Shown here piece by piece: positions 9,178 through 18,987 of a DNA stretch of 64,000 bases. The stretch is from DASUXA01 sp036378155 (lineage in GTDB: Bacteria; Actinomycetota; Actinomycetes; Mycobacteriales; Micromonosporaceae): positions 1 through 64,000 of the forward strand of contig DASUXA010000030.1 of the NCBI GenBank assembly GCA_036378155.1, read 5' to 3'. Numbering within the stretch: position 1 is the stretch's first letter; every line of letters starts with the position of its first letter. Under the pieces are notes generated by a model. That model made no database searches. It was not told where the DNA came from and saw only the letters and a program-made list of their open reading frames with translations. Made by a program: the position numbers and the translations under genes.

Positions 9178-10581
9178 GTGAGTCGTGTTGTGATCATCGG
9201 CGGTGGGCCGGCCGGATACGAGGCGGCACTCGTCGCCGCCCAACTCGACGCGGACGTGACCGTCATCGAAGCCGAGGGCGCCGGGGGAGCGTGCGTCCTG
9301 TCGGACTGCGTGCCATCCAAGACCTTCATCGCCTCATCCGACGTGGTCACCGGCTATCGCGACGCCGAGGAGTTCGGGGTACGCAACGGCGGACTCGGCG
9401 CGGTGGCGATCGACGCGAGGGCGGTACACGACCGCGTCAGGCGGCTCGCCCACGCGCAGTCGACGGACATCCAGCAGAAGCTGATCAAGGCGGGGGTGAA
9501 CCTGGTTCACGGTACCGCACGCCTCGGCGCCGACACTCTCGGTCACCATCACCACGTCGAGGTCAAGCCCGTCGACGGTCACTCTGAGTATTCGATCGAA
9601 GCCGATACTGTCCTGATCGCCACGGGCGCCACGCCGCGCGTGCTGCCCACCGCGGTACCGGACGGCGAACGCATCCTGACCTGGCGGCAGGTCTACGACC
9701 TCGCCGACCTCCCCGAGCACCTGATCGTGGTCGGCTCCGGCGTCACCGGCGCCGAATTCGCGTCCGCCTACCTCGCCATGGGCGTCGAGGTGACCCTGGT
9801 GTCCAGTCGCGACCGGGTGATGCCGCACGAGGACCCGGACGCGGCGATGGCGATCGAACGGGTATTCCGGGCGCGTGGTATGACGATCCTCAACAACTCG
9901 CGCGCGGCGGCTGCCCGGCGCACCGGGGACAGCGTCACGGTCGAACTGACCGACGGGCGCGTCATCGACGGGTCCCACGCGTTGATCACGGTCGGGTCGG
10001 TACCCAACACCGCAGGTCTCGGCCTCGCCGAGTACGGCGTGGCGGTGGCGCCCGGCGGGTACGTGACCGTCGACCGGGTGTCGCGGACCAACGTGCCGGG
10101 GATCTATGCGGCAGGCGACTGTACCGGTGTGCTCGCCCTCGCCAGCGTCGCCGCGATGCAGGGTCGGATCGCGATGTGGCACGCGCTGGGCGAAGCGGTC
10201 CAGCCGCTGCGGCTGCGTACCGTCGCCGCGAACGTGTTCACCGACCCGGAACTCGCCACCGTCGGGGTGAGCCAGGCGGACGTCGAATCGGGACGGGTAC
10301 CGGCGCGCGCGGTGATGCTGTCGCTGGACGGCAACGCCCGCGCCAAGATGGCCGGCATCCAGGACGGCTTCGTCAAACTGTTCTGCCGCCCCGCGTCCGG
10401 GCTGGTCGTCGGCGGCGTGGTGGTCGCGCCGCGAGCCAGCGAGCTGATCATGCCGATCGCGATGGCGGTGGAGAACCATCTGACCGTCGACCAGATCGCC
10501 CACACGATCACGATCTACCCGTCGCTGTCCGGCTCTATCGCGGAGGCGGGTCGGCAGTTGATGCTGCACGAGGTCGAATAG
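9178..10581 (+). CDS. LpdA-like NAD(P)H-quinone oxidoreductase (flavoprotein disulfide reductase family)
   Basis: A 467-aa FAD enzyme of the pyridine nucleotide-disulfide reductase family, close to M. tuberculosis LpdA (Rv3303c), which reduces quinones rather than dihydrolipoamide. The FAD site GGGPAGYE lies at the start, the NAD(P) site VGSGVTGAE is in mid-protein, and IYAAGDCTG is the second FAD motif. The active-site segment reads GGACVLSDCVPSK, with both cysteines of a C-x4-C pair, while the C-terminal His-Glu dyad of true lipoamide dehydrogenases is missing (YPSLSGSIAEA). The GTG at 9178 is chosen because GGGAGGT precedes it at good spacing; an in-frame start at 9103 lacks this. Confidence 0.92.
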   Translation: MSRVVIIGGGPAGYEAALVAAQLDADVTVIEAEGAGGACVLSDCVPSKTFIASSDVVTGYRDAEEFGVRNGGLGAVAIDARAVHDRVRRLAHAQSTDIQQKLIKAGVNLVHGTARLGADTLGHHHHVEVKPVDGHSEYSIEADTVLIATGATPRVLPTAVPDGERILTWRQVYDLADLPEHLIVVGSGVTGAEFASAYLAMGVEVTLVSSRDRVMPHEDPDAAMAIERVFRARGMTILNNSRAAAARRTGDSVTVELTDGRVIDGSHALITVGSVPNTAGLGLAEYGVAVAPGGYVTVDRVSRTNVPGIYAAGDCTGVLALASVAAMQGRIAMWHALGEAVQPLRLRTVAANVFTDPELATVGVSQADVESGRVPARAVMLSLDGNARAKMAGIQDGFVKLFCRPASGLVVGGVVVAPRASELIMPIAMAVENHLTVDQIAHTITIYPSLSGSIAEAGRQLMLHEVE

Positions 10582-10586
10582 GTCTG

Positions 10587-10608
10587 GGAGCGGGCCCCTG
10601 CCCGCTCC
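10587..10608 (+). terminator. Hairpin after the lpdA-like gene
   Basis: An 8-bp perfect stem (GGAGCGGG/CCCGCTCC) with a 6-nt loop lies 5 bp after the stop codon, immediately before the larger structured repeat. No T-tract follows. Confidence 0.5.
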
Positions 10609-10616
10609 GGGTGGGG

Positions 10617-10684
10617 GTCGGGGGCCGGCTGCCTCGCTCCGGGCGGTCAGGCTTGATCCCTGCGCGGGGCAGCCGGCCCCCGAC
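10617..10684 (+). repeat. Structured intergenic repeat, copy 1
   Basis: Perfect 17-bp inverted arms (10617-10633 and 10668-10684) enclose a 34-nt loop that contains GGTCA-GGCT-TGATC, itself a small hairpin. The loop is shared with copies at 13661-13728 and 47619-47686, whereas the arms differ in sequence in each copy but still pair. It lies between the convergent lpdA-like and RNA-ligase-like genes. A further partial arm (GGCAGCCGGCCCCC) occurs near 10728, perhaps a remnant. Confidence 0.85.
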
Positions 10685-10770
10685 CTGGCGGCGGTGCGGT
10701 CTCCTCGGGCACGCCCGGTCCGCGCGTGGCAGCCGGCCCCCGGCCCGGGCGGCGGGGCGCGGGTCGGGGG

Positions 10771-11304
10771 TCAGGGGTGGGCGGGCGGGGGTAGGGGGTG
10801 GTAGATGCCGCGGGTGTGGTCGGCGACGGTTGCGCCGGTGAGCGTGGCGGTCAGCGGCAGTACGTCGAGGCACAGCGGTACCGCCGTGGTCAACGTCGCG
10901 CTGCGGGCGGTCATCGACAGCGTGGTGTGCGGTACCCAGGCGCCGGGCGCGTAGTGCGCCCAGATCTCCACCCCTGCCGCCGTCAGCCGCCGGTACACCT
11001 CGGTGTGCAGGGTGAGCAGCGCGTCGGACGGGCTCGGACCGAGCCATAACACACCGCCGCCGAACATGCCGACGTACTGGAATTCGAGCGTCAGTCCCGG
11101 CGTGGGCACCGGGAGGTCGGCGAGCGCCGCCTGTACCGCGACCGGATCGAACGCGTCAGCCACCGCGAGCGACAGGTGCGGACGGTGTCGGCGGTGGGTG
11201 TGCGTCGACAGGCTCGGTACCCCGGCCGCCCCGAGGGCGCTCCACAGTCGGCGCAGCCGCCGGTCGGCGAGGCGGTCGAAGGAGAGCTCAATCGCGGCGA
11301 CCAC
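10771..11304 (-). CDS. 2'-5' RNA ligase / cyclic phosphodiesterase-family protein
   Basis: A protein of about 177 aa in the 2H phosphoesterase superfamily. Both catalytic H-x-(S/T) motifs are present: HLS at residues 43-45 (in HRPHLSLAV) and HTT at 126-128 (in VPHTTLSM). Family members cleave or form 2'-5' phosphodiester bonds or cyclic phosphates in RNA or nucleotides; the cellular role in actinobacteria is not established. GTG 11304 is the chosen start because the frame upstream is unlike protein; there is no clear Shine-Dalgarno sequence. Confidence 0.85.
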   Translation of the reverse strand: MVAAIELSFDRLADRRLRRLWSALGAAGVPSLSTHTHRRHRPHLSLAVADAFDPVAVQAALADLPVPTPGLTLEFQYVGMFGGGVLWLGPSPSDALLTLHTEVYRRLTAAGVEIWAHYAPGAWVPHTTLSMTARSATLTTAVPLCLDVLPLTATLTGATVADHTRGIYHPLPPPAHP

Positions 11305-11413
11305 GCGGGGAGCGTACCGTGCGTCGCCGCGCGCGCCGCGACGCGAACTGGTCATCGTGGCGACAACCGGCGCTTCGCACACTTTTCGCGATGACTGGAC
11401 GTACTCTCAGGTT

Positions 11414-11800
11414 GTGCTGGTAGTGACCACGGAAAATCTCCCCGGATATGAGATCCGGACAGTGCTGGGTGAAGTGCTGGGGGTCACCATCCACCAGCGC
11501 AATCCCTATGCCGAGGGCGTGAAGGCGCTCGACGGCGGTCGCAATCCACTTGCGACACAGACGTTGGCGCAGAGCCGCGACGACACGGTCGCCAGAATGC
11601 TCGAAGCCGCGCAGAAACGCGGGGCGAACGCGGTTGTCGGGATGCGCTTCGACCACCGCGTGATCAGCGAGTCGTGGGCGGAAATGTGCGCGTACGGCAC
11701 CGCTGTCTGGGTGGTGCCGGTGACGCATTGGGCGCGCCGGCAGTACGAGCTGATGGTGGCGGCGGGTCGGGTGCCTCCGGTCAGCGAGGTACCGGCATAG
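11414..11800 (+). CDS. YbjQ (UPF0145) family protein
   Basis: A protein of about 128 aa. The conserved pattern starts with TTENLPGYEIRTVLGEV and continues through a region rich in small residues (AVVGMRFDHRV) to the motif MCAYGTAVWV, typical of the YbjQ family of heavy-metal-binding-like domains that form pentamers. Function is unknown. Starts GTG 11414 and GTG 11423 are both possible; upstream in-frame sequence is unlikely to be coding because it overlaps the divergent RNA-ligase-like gene. Confidence 0.88.
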   Translation: MLVVTTENLPGYEIRTVLGEVLGVTIHQRNPYAEGVKALDGGRNPLATQTLAQSRDDTVARMLEAAQKRGANAVVGMRFDHRVISESWAEMCAYGTAVWVVPVTHWARRQYELMVAAGRVPPVSEVPA

Positions 11801-11848
11801 CCGCGACCGGCGGCTGACCAGCCCCGCAGCCGTGAGCGCCCGAACGCG

Positions 11849-11883
11849 CGTCACGCCGGCGCGCGCCGCGCGCCGGCGTGACG
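11849..11883. terminator. Bidirectional 16-bp hairpin between ybjQ and accA2
   Basis: A perfect 16-bp stem (beginning CGTCACGCCGG) with a 3-nt loop sits between two convergent genes and ends 12 bp from the accA2 stop. No T-tract. Confidence 0.6.
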
Positions 11884-11895
11884 TCGCCGACCGTC

Positions 11896-13647
11896 CTACT
11901 TGATCTCGCAGATGGTCGCGCCGGAGGAGACCGCCGCGCCGACGGTCGCGGACAGTCCGGTGACGACGCCCGATTTGTGCGCGTTGAGCGGCTGTTCCAT
12001 CTTCATCGCTTCGATGACGACGATCAGGTCGCCCTCGGCGACCTCGTCGCCGTCGGACACCGCGACCTTGACGATGGTGCCCTGCATCGGCGAGGTCAGC
12101 GCGTCGCCGCTGACAGCGGCGGTCTGCTTGCGGCCCCCGCCGCGCTTGGGGGCGGGTGTGCGCGCGGCGGGGGCGCTGCTCGATGCGGTACCCCACCGTG
12201 TCGGCACGGAAACTTCGAGCCGCTTGCCGCCCACCTCGACCACCACGGTCTCGCGCGGCTCCGCCTCCACCGTGGACTCGGCGCCACCGGTGAACGGCGG
12301 TACACCTCCCGCCCACTCGGTCTCGATCCACCGCGTGTGCACAGTGAACGGTTCCGAGGTGAACGCCTCGTCGCGCACGATCAGCCGGTGGAACGGCAAC
12401 GCCGTCGCCATGCCCTCGACGACCATCTCGTCGAGCGCGCGCCGGGCACGTTCGATCGCCTCGCGGCGGGTCTCGCCCTTGATGATGACCTTCGCCAGCA
12501 GCGAGTCGAAGTTGCCGCCGATCACACTGCCGGTCTCGATGCCGGTGTCGACCCGCACGCCTGGACCCTCGGGCAGCCGCAGCGCGGTTACCGTGCCGGG
12601 GGCGGGCAGGAAGTTGCGCCCCGGGTCCTCGCCGTTGATCCGGAACTCGATGGCATGCCCACGCGGCGTCGGGTCGGCGGTGAAGCGCAACTTCTCCCCG
12701 TCGGCGATGCGGAACTGTTCGCGCACCAGGTCGATGCCGGACGTCTCCTCGGTCACCGGGTGTTCCACCTGCAGTCGCGTGTTGACCTCGAGGAACGAGA
12801 TCGTCCCGTCCCGCCCGACGAGATATTCGACGGTACCGGCGCCGTGGTAGCCCGCCTCGCGGCAGATCGCCTTCGCCGACTCGTGGATCTTCGCGCGCTG
12901 CTCGTCGGTCAGGAACGGGGCGGGTGCCTCCTCGACCAGCTTCTGGTGCCGCCGCTGCAGCGAGCAGTCGCGGGTACCGACGACGATCACGTTGCCGTAC
13001 TGGTCGGCGAGGACCTGCGCCTCCACGTGGCGCGGCTGGTCGAGGTACCGCTCGACGAAGCACTCGCCCCGACCGAACGCGGCGACCGCCTCGCGGGTCG
13101 CGCTGGCGAACAGTTCCGGGATCTCCTCGAAGGTACGGGCGACTTTCAGACCCCGACCGCCGCCGCCGAACGCCGCCTTGATCGCCACCGGCAGCCCGTA
13201 CTTCTCGGCGAACGCGACGACCTCGTCGGGTCCGTCCACCGGGTTGGGGGTACCGGGGACCAGCGGCGCTCCGGCACGCTGCGCGATGTGCCGGGCGGTG
13301 ACCTTGTCGCCCAGGTCGCGGATCGCCTGCGGAGTCGGTCCGATCCAGGTCAGGTCGGCGTCGATGACTGCCTGCGCGAAGTCCGCGTTCTCGGACAGGA
13401 ACCCGTACCCGGGGTGGACCGCGTCGGCGTCGGCGCGTCGGGCGACGTCGATCAGCTTGTCGATGCGCAGGTATGTCTCGGCGGCGGTATCCCCGCCCAG
13501 GGCGTACGCCTCGTCGGCGAGTCGGACGTGCAGCGCGTCGCGGTCCGAATCGGCATAGACCGCCACACTGCCTAGTCCGGCGTCCTTGCAGGCCCGAATG
13601 ACCCGGACGGCGATCTCGCCCCGGTTGGCGATCAGTACCTTGCGCAT
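11896..13647 (-). CDS. accA2: Acyl-CoA carboxylase alpha subunit: biotin carboxylase plus biotin carrier domain
   Basis: A 583-aa subunit that carboxylates its own biotin using ATP and bicarbonate and passes the carboxyl group to a beta subunit. Domains in order: biotin carboxylase N-terminal domain ([15 protein letters not shown]), ATP-grasp (including the GGGGRGLK loop and the [14 protein letters not shown] segment), C-terminal biotin-carboxylase domain, an Ala/Pro linker, and a biotinyl domain with EAMKMEQ, whose Lys549 is the biotin site. The length is that of actinobacterial AccA1/A2/A3. PccB, AccE and BirA encoded at 20.8-28.5 kb are the likely partners. The symbol follows the similar S. 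coelicolor neighbourhood and is an inference. Confidence 0.95.
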   Translation of the reverse strand: MRKVLIANRGEIAVRVIRACKDAGLGSVAVYADSDRDALHVRLADEAYALGGDTAAETYLRIDKLIDVARRADADAVHPGYGFLSENADFAQAVIDADLTWIGPTPQAIRDLGDKVTARHIAQRAGAPLVPGTPNPVDGPDEVVAFAEKYGLPVAIKAAFGGGGRGLKVARTFEEIPELFASATREAVAAFGRGECFVERYLDQPRHVEAQVLADQYGNVIVVGTRDCSLQRRHQKLVEEAPAPFLTDEQRAKIHESAKAICREAGYHGAGTVEYLVGRDGTISFLEVNTRLQVEHPVTEETSGIDLVREQFRIADGEKLRFTADPTPRGHAIEFRINGEDPGRNFLPAPGTVTALRLPEGPGVRVDTGIETGSVIGGNFDSLLAKVIIKGETRREAIERARRALDEMVVEGMATALPFHRLIVRDEAFTSEPFTVHTRWIETEWAGGVPPFTGGAESTVEAEPRETVVVEVGGKRLEVSVPTRWGTASSSAPAARTPAPKRGGGRKQTAAVSGDALTSPMQGTIVKVAVSDGDEVAEGDLIVVIEAMKMEQPLNAHKSGVVTGLSATVGAAVSSGATICEIK

Positions 13648-13660
13648 GCGGGGGAGTGTA

Positions 13661-13728
13661 GTCGGGGGCGGGTGCCCGCGCTCCGGGCGATCAGGCTTGA
13701 TCCCTGCGCGCGGGTACCCGCCTCCGAC
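13661..13728 (+). repeat. Structured intergenic repeat, copy 2
   Basis: 20-nt arms (13661-13680 and 13709-13728) pair fully if two G-U pairs are allowed; the loop CTCCGGGCGATCAGGCTTGA continues with TCCCTGCG. The inner GATCA-GGCT-TGATC hairpin is perfect in this copy. It lies just upstream of accA2 and downstream of ugpB. Confidence 0.85.
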
Positions 13729-13739
13729 TGGTGTGGGTC

Positions 13740-13766
13740 GGGGCGCCGCCCTGAGGGCGGCGCCCC
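13740..13766 (-). terminator. Hairpin after ugpB
   Basis: A perfect 12-bp stem (GGGGCGCCGCCC with its complement) and a TGA loop end 7 bp beyond the ugpB stop codon. No T-tract follows on the minus strand. Confidence 0.6.
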
Positions 13767-13773
13767 GGAACAT

Positions 13774-15183
13774 TCATCCCTTGACCGACTGGTTGTACGA
13801 GTCGATCGTCGCCTTCATCGACGCGGCGGCGTCCTTCATCGCCTGGTCGGCCGGCTTGGTGCCGGTGATCGCCGCTTCCAGTCCCTGCTCGGAGGCGGCT
13901 CGGGCCTGCGGCATGACGCCGAGCAGACAGCCCGACGACGCCACCGACGGCGGCTGCGCGTGCAGCTGCTGGACAGCCGCGTTGAACTGCGGGTACTTCG
14001 CCACCCAGTCCTTGTCGACCTGCTCGTCGAGGGCCTTCTTGTTGACCGGGACGTACCCGGTGCCGGTGTGCCACTGCGCCTGCTGTGCGGGGCTGGTGGC
14101 GAACTTCACGAACTCCCACGCGGCGCGCTTCTCCGCGTCCGAGTGACCGACGCCGTTGATCCACAGCGACGCGCCGCCGATCACCGGGCCCCCGTTCGAG
14201 GAGGCGGACACCTTGGGGTACGGCGCGGTCAGCACGGTGAACTTGCCCTTGGCGGCGTTGACGTACTGGCGCAGTACCGCGGTCGACTCGAGGTGCATCG
14301 CGACGGTGCCGGACTTGAACGCCGCCTGGGCGTCGTCGGTCTTGCGGCCGGTGTTCGCGGCGTACCCGCCCTTAACCAGGTCAGCCCACCACTGCGCGAT
14401 GTGTACCGCGGTCGGCTGGTCGAACTCGACCTTGGTCGCCAGGCCCTTGCGGCCGTTGCCGTTGTCGCAGTACTCCTTGCCGTCCTCGGCGAGCAGCTGC
14501 TCGAGCAGCCAGCCGTAGATCGCCGCGCCGAAGCCGTACTGGACGGTCTTGCCGCTGGCGTCCTTGATGGTCAGCTTCTTGGCGAGTTCGCCGATCTCGT
14601 CGAGGTTCTGCGGCGGCTTGGTCGGGTCGAGGCCCGCCTTCTCGAACGCCTCCTTGTTGATGTACAGCAGCGGCGTCGAGGAGTTGAACGGCATCGACCA
14701 CAGCTTGCCGTCCACGCTGTAGTAGCTGGCGATGTTCGGTTCGATGTCGCCGACCGGGAACTTGTCCTTGTCGATGAACTTGTACATCGGCACGATCTGC
14801 TTCGAGTCGACCATGAACCGGGTGCCGACGTCGTAGATCTGTACCAGGGCCGGGGTGTTGTGCTGCTGGACCGCGGCCTTGTATTTGGCGATGGTGTCGT
14901 CGTAGCTGCCCTGGAAGACCGCCTTGACCTCGACCTTGCTGCTCTGCGCGTTGAAGTCGGAGACCAGCTTGTTGATCGCGTCGGCGTTGGCGCCCTTCAT
15001 CGAGTGCCAGAACTCGATCGTGACCTTGCCGTTCACCTTGTTCAGCGCGTCCGGTCCGGGGGCGTCCAGCGCCCCGGTCGAGCCGCCGCCGGTGGAGCCG
15101 GAACCGCAGCCCGCCGCGAGGAGCGCGGTGGCGAGCAGCCCGGCGAGGCCCGCGAGGACCCTCCGGGTGGGGGGTGGTGCCAT
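13774..15183 (-). CDS. ugpB: Glycerol-3-phosphate ABC transporter substrate-binding lipoprotein
   Basis: A 469-aa extracytoplasmic lipoprotein. The signal peptide ends in the lipobox LAAGC, with Cys26 as the lipidation site. The mature protein follows E. coli UgpB motif by motif: EFWHSMKG near the start, then YDVGTRFM, PFNSSTPLLYINKEAFEKAG, IGGASLWINGVG and WHTGTGYVPV. UgpB binds sn-glycerol-3-phosphate and glycerophosphodiesters. The start is well fixed by AAAGGAGGAAGA directly upstream of the ATG. It is the last gene of a three-gene operon after ugpA and ugpE; the ATP-hydrolysing subunit is not encoded here and may be a shared MsiK/UgpC-type ATPase elsewhere. Confidence 0.93.
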   Translation of the reverse strand: MAPPPTRRVLAGLAGLLATALLAAGCGSGSTGGGSTGALDAPGPDALNKVNGKVTIEFWHSMKGANADAINKLVSDFNAQSSKVEVKAVFQGSYDDTIAKYKAAVQQHNTPALVQIYDVGTRFMVDSKQIVPMYKFIDKDKFPVGDIEPNIASYYSVDGKLWSMPFNSSTPLLYINKEAFEKAGLDPTKPPQNLDEIGELAKKLTIKDASGKTVQYGFGAAIYGWLLEQLLAEDGKEYCDNGNGRKGLATKVEFDQPTAVHIAQWWADLVKGGYAANTGRKTDDAQAAFKSGTVAMHLESTAVLRQYVNAAKGKFTVLTAPYPKVSASSNGGPVIGGASLWINGVGHSDAEKRAAWEFVKFATSPAQQAQWHTGTGYVPVNKKALDEQVDKDWVAKYPQFNAAVQQLHAQPPSVASSGCLLGVMPQARAASEQGLEAAITGTKPADQAMKDAAASMKATIDSYNQSVKG

Positions 15184-15203
15184 TCTTCCTCCTTTGTGGG
15201 GGT

Positions 15204-16019
15204 TCAACGCAGCGCGCCGGCGGTCAGCCCGCGCACCAGGTACCGCTGGCCGAACAGCACGATGGCCAGGGTGGGGAGCAGCGACAGCGCGACGCCGGCG
15301 AGCACGAGTCCGGGCTGGGCGACTTCGGCGTCGTTGAGTTGGGTGAGGCCGATCTGCAACGTCTGGTGGTCGGCGTCGCGGATCAGGATCAGCGGCCAGA
15401 AATACTGGTTCCAGGCGGACAGGAACACGTACACGCCCACCGCCGCGATCGACGGCTTGGACAGGGGTACCAGGACCCGCCACAGGAACCGCTGGTGCCC
15501 GCAGCCGTCCACCACCGCGGCGTCGCGCAGTTCGGTGGGGAACTGCAGGAACGCCTGGCGCATCAGGAACGTGCCGAACGCGGACGCGAGGAACGGCAGG
15601 ACCAGCCCGATGTACGTCAGGTTGCCGCGCGCCAGTCCCCAGCCGGAGATCGCCAGGTAGTTGGGGATGATGATGGACTCGCCGGGCACCATCAGGGTCG
15701 CCAGGAACAGCCCGAACACCAGCCCGCGACCGCGCATCGGCAGGAACGCGAACGCGTACCCGGCGAGCACGCTCGTCACCACCTGCGCCAGGGTGATCGC
15801 GCCGGTCTGGATCGCCGAGTTCAGGTAGTACCGGCCCAGCGGTACCACGTGGAACGCCTCGGAGATGTTCTGCCAGTGCAGCCCGTGCGGGATCAGGGCA
15901 GGCGGGTAGCTCGCCAGTTCGGTGGGGCTCATCACGGAACCCGCGAACGCGTAGTAGACGGGGAACAGCACCGGTACCGCCGCGCACAGCAGGACCAGGT
16001 AGACCGGGAGCCGCCTCAC
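15204..16019 (-). CDS. ugpE: Glycerol-3-phosphate ABC transporter permease
   Basis: A 271-aa inner-membrane permease of the MalG/UgpE type with six hydrophobic segments. The EAA-like loop that contacts the ATPase reads AAVVDGCGHQRFLWRVLVPL, about 90 residues from the C-terminus. The start overlaps the end of ugpA by 4 bp and the gene ends 20 bp before ugpB, so the three are one transcription and translation unit. Assignment to glycerol-3-phosphate rests mainly on the linked UgpB. Confidence 0.93.
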   Translation of the reverse strand: MRRLPVYLVLLCAAVPVLFPVYYAFAGSVMSPTELASYPPALIPHGLHWQNISEAFHVVPLGRYYLNSAIQTGAITLAQVVTSVLAGYAFAFLPMRGRGLVFGLFLATLMVPGESIIIPNYLAISGWGLARGNLTYIGLVLPFLASAFGTFLMRQAFLQFPTELRDAAVVDGCGHQRFLWRVLVPLSKPSIAAVGVYVFLSAWNQYFWPLILIRDADHQTLQIGLTQLNDAEVAQPGLVLAGVALSLLPTLAIVLFGQRYLVRGLTAGALR

Positions 16020-16945
16020 CGGTAGTGCACCCGGCGTTCGAGCACCCCGAACTGTACGGCGGTGGCGACCAACATGATCAGCAGCAGCACGATCGCCTGG
16101 GCGCTCGCGGTACCGAAGTCGGACGAGCCGTACGCGAACGCCTTCTGGTAGATCGAGTAGACCAGCGTTGTGGTAGCCAGGTCGGGACCTCCCTTGGTGA
16201 GGATGTGGATCTGCCCGAAGCTCTGCAGCGCGTGGATCGTCGACACCACGATCAGGAAGAACAGTTGCGGGGAGAGCAGCGGGACGACGATGCGGGTGGC
16301 GAGCCGGCGACCGGTCGCTCCGTCCAACCGCGCCGCTTCGATCACTTCGGCCGGGATGGCGGCGACGCCGGCGGACAGCACCAGCACGTCGTACCCGAGA
16401 TTCATCCAGACCGTGGTGGCGCTGACCGCGGGCAGCGCCACGTGCGGGTCGGTCAGCCAGTTGACCCGGTCGAATCCGAACTGACCGAGCAGCGCGTTGG
16501 CGACTCCGATCGCCGGGTTGTAGATCACCGCGAAGATCACCGACGCGGTCGCGACGGAGAAGGCGAACGGCAGCGCGAACGCGGTGCGCAGGATCCGTAC
16601 CGCGCGGATGCGGCTCTCCAGCAGCAGCACGACCACCAGCGCGCCGACGATCGCCGGCACCACCGAGTACACGGTGAACAGGGCGGTCGTCTCAAGTGTC
16701 CGGAGGAAGTCCCCGGACGCCATCGCGGTGTAGTGCCGCATGCCGACGTACTGGGTGGGCGCGCCGAAGATGTCGTTGCCGTGTACGGACAGGTACACGG
16801 ACCGACCCAGCGGCCAGAAGATGAAGAGCGCGAATATGACCAGCGAGGGTGCCAGGTACAGCCAGGTGCGGGCGCTGCGTTCGCGGCGGGGTGGCGGCAC
16901 CCGAGCACTGTCGCGAGGTGGTCCAACGTGGAGAGGCACGCGCAC
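16016..16945 (-). CDS. ugpA: Glycerol-3-phosphate ABC transporter permease
   Basis: Permease of the MalF/UgpA type, 309 aa from the GTG at 16945. Its first membrane helix is about 26 residues in (TWLYLAPSLVIFALFIF), and the ATPase-contact loop EAARLDGATGRRLATRIVVPL is near the C-terminus. An ATG at 17011 in frame would add 22 residues but would overlap a candidate operator at 17004-17030, so the shorter form is preferred. First gene of the ugpAEB operon; it diverges from an ABC exporter gene pair. Confidence 0.9.
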   Translation of the reverse strand: MRVPLHVGPPRDSARVPPPRRERSARTWLYLAPSLVIFALFIFWPLGRSVYLSVHGNDIFGAPTQYVGMRHYTAMASGDFLRTLETTALFTVYSVVPAIVGALVVVLLLESRIRAVRILRTAFALPFAFSVATASVIFAVIYNPAIGVANALLGQFGFDRVNWLTDPHVALPAVSATTVWMNLGYDVLVLSAGVAAIPAEVIEAARLDGATGRRLATRIVVPLLSPQLFFLIVVSTIHALQSFGQIHILTKGGPDLATTTLVYSIYQKAFAYGSSDFGTASAQAIVLLLIMLVATAVQFGVLERRVHYR

Positions 16946-17000
16946 AGAATAGGGACTGAACTCCAGGTGAACCGATCTTGCGACCGATCTGTCGCCGAAG

Positions 17001-17030
17001 CATCGCGACATATCGCGTTTGTATCGCGTA
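17001..17030. promoter_or_regulatory. Candidate operator between ugpA and the exporter genes
   Basis: ATCGCG occurs three times, at 17002, 17012 and 17023. It forms a perfect direct repeat (TATCGCGT at 17011 and 17022, 11 bp apart, one helical turn) and an almost palindromic CGCGACATATCGCG at 17004. Its place between two divergent operons suggests a shared repressor site; the regulator is unknown. Confidence 0.35.
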
Positions 17031-17087
17031 CACTCTCGTGCGTCGCCGCCGGCTCACGTCCGCGCGGCGCGGTACGGGAGGATGACG

Positions 17088-18044
<957 letters not shown>

Positions 18045-18060
18045 CTGGAGGGTGATACCC

Positions 18061-18816
18061 ATGAAGATCATTCGCGACACCTGGCTGGTGTTCCACCGCC
18101 AGATGCTGCTGGTCCTGCGCAATCCGGTCTGGCTGATCGTGGGGATCATCCAACCGCTGTTCTACCTGCTGCTGTTCGGGCCCCTGCTGAAGGGAGCGCT
18201 GCGGGTGCCCAGCAACGCCGAGGCGTACCGGATCTTCGTACCCGGCATCCTCGTGCAACTCGCGATATTCGGCACGTTCTTCGTCGGCTTCACGCTCATC
18301 GCCGAACTGCGGGCCGGCGTGATCGAACGGGCGCGGGTCACCCCGGTCAGCAGACTGGCGCTGCTGCTCGGGCGATCGCTGCGCGACGTGGCGGCCCTGC
18401 TGTTCCAGGCGCTGCTCATCACCGTGCTGTCCACGCTGTTCGGGCTGAGCGTCCGGCTCGGTGACGTGCTGCTCGCGTTCGCGTTGCTGGGCATCATCGG
18501 GCTGATGCTGTCGGCGGTGTCGTACGCGATCGCGCTCAAGCTGCCCAGCGAGGACGCGTTCGCGCCGCTGCTGAACACCGTCGGCGTACCGATCCTGCTG
18601 CTGTCCGGCGTGCTGCTGCCGTTGACGTACGCGCCCGCCTGGCTGCGCGGGGTCGCCCGGTGGAACCCGTTCTCGTGGGCGGTGGACGCCTCGCGCGACG
18701 TGTTCGCCGGTGATCCGGGCGATCCGCACGTGTGGAAGGCGCTGGTGATCCTGGGGGTACTGATGGTCGCCGCGGTCACCTGGGCGGCCCGCGCGTTCGC
18801 CCGCGGCGTGCGCTGA
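18061..18816 (+). CDS. DrrB-type ABC transporter permease
   Basis: A 251-aa ABC-2 type permease with six hydrophobic segments, beginning MKIIRDTWLVFHRQ. The family-typical segment LPLTYAPAWLRGVARWNPFSW sits between helices five and six. The ribosome-binding site GGAGGGTG precedes the ATG. Together with the upstream ATPase it forms an exporter of the daunorubicin-resistance class, whose members export hydrophobic compounds, lipids or polyketides; there is no biosynthetic cluster nearby to suggest the cargo. Confidence 0.93.
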   Translation: MKIIRDTWLVFHRQMLLVLRNPVWLIVGIIQPLFYLLLFGPLLKGALRVPSNAEAYRIFVPGILVQLAIFGTFFVGFTLIAELRAGVIERARVTPVSRLALLLGRSLRDVAALLFQALLITVLSTLFGLSVRLGDVLLAFALLGIIGLMLSAVSYAIALKLPSEDAFAPLLNTVGVPILLLSGVLLPLTYAPAWLRGVARWNPFSWAVDASRDVFAGDPGDPHVWKALVILGVLMVAAVTWAARAFARGVR

Positions 18817-18987
18817 CGCCGCGCGAGATCGAGGAGGCGGGGCGCGCCGACACCGCGCGATCGCGGGGCGGGCGCGCGCGAGAAGCGGGTCGATCGGTCG
18901 CGAGGAGATCAGATGCCGGCACGGCGGGATTAGTCGTGCCGGAACCGGGGACAAGACTGGCGAAACGACGAGCAGAATGAGGTCGTG

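Noticed and set aside
10720..10770. Fourth copy of the structured hairpin next to copy 1
   Set aside because: It has one arm-like piece (GGCAGCCGGCCCCC) but neither the conserved loop nor a pairing arm, so it is at most a remnant.
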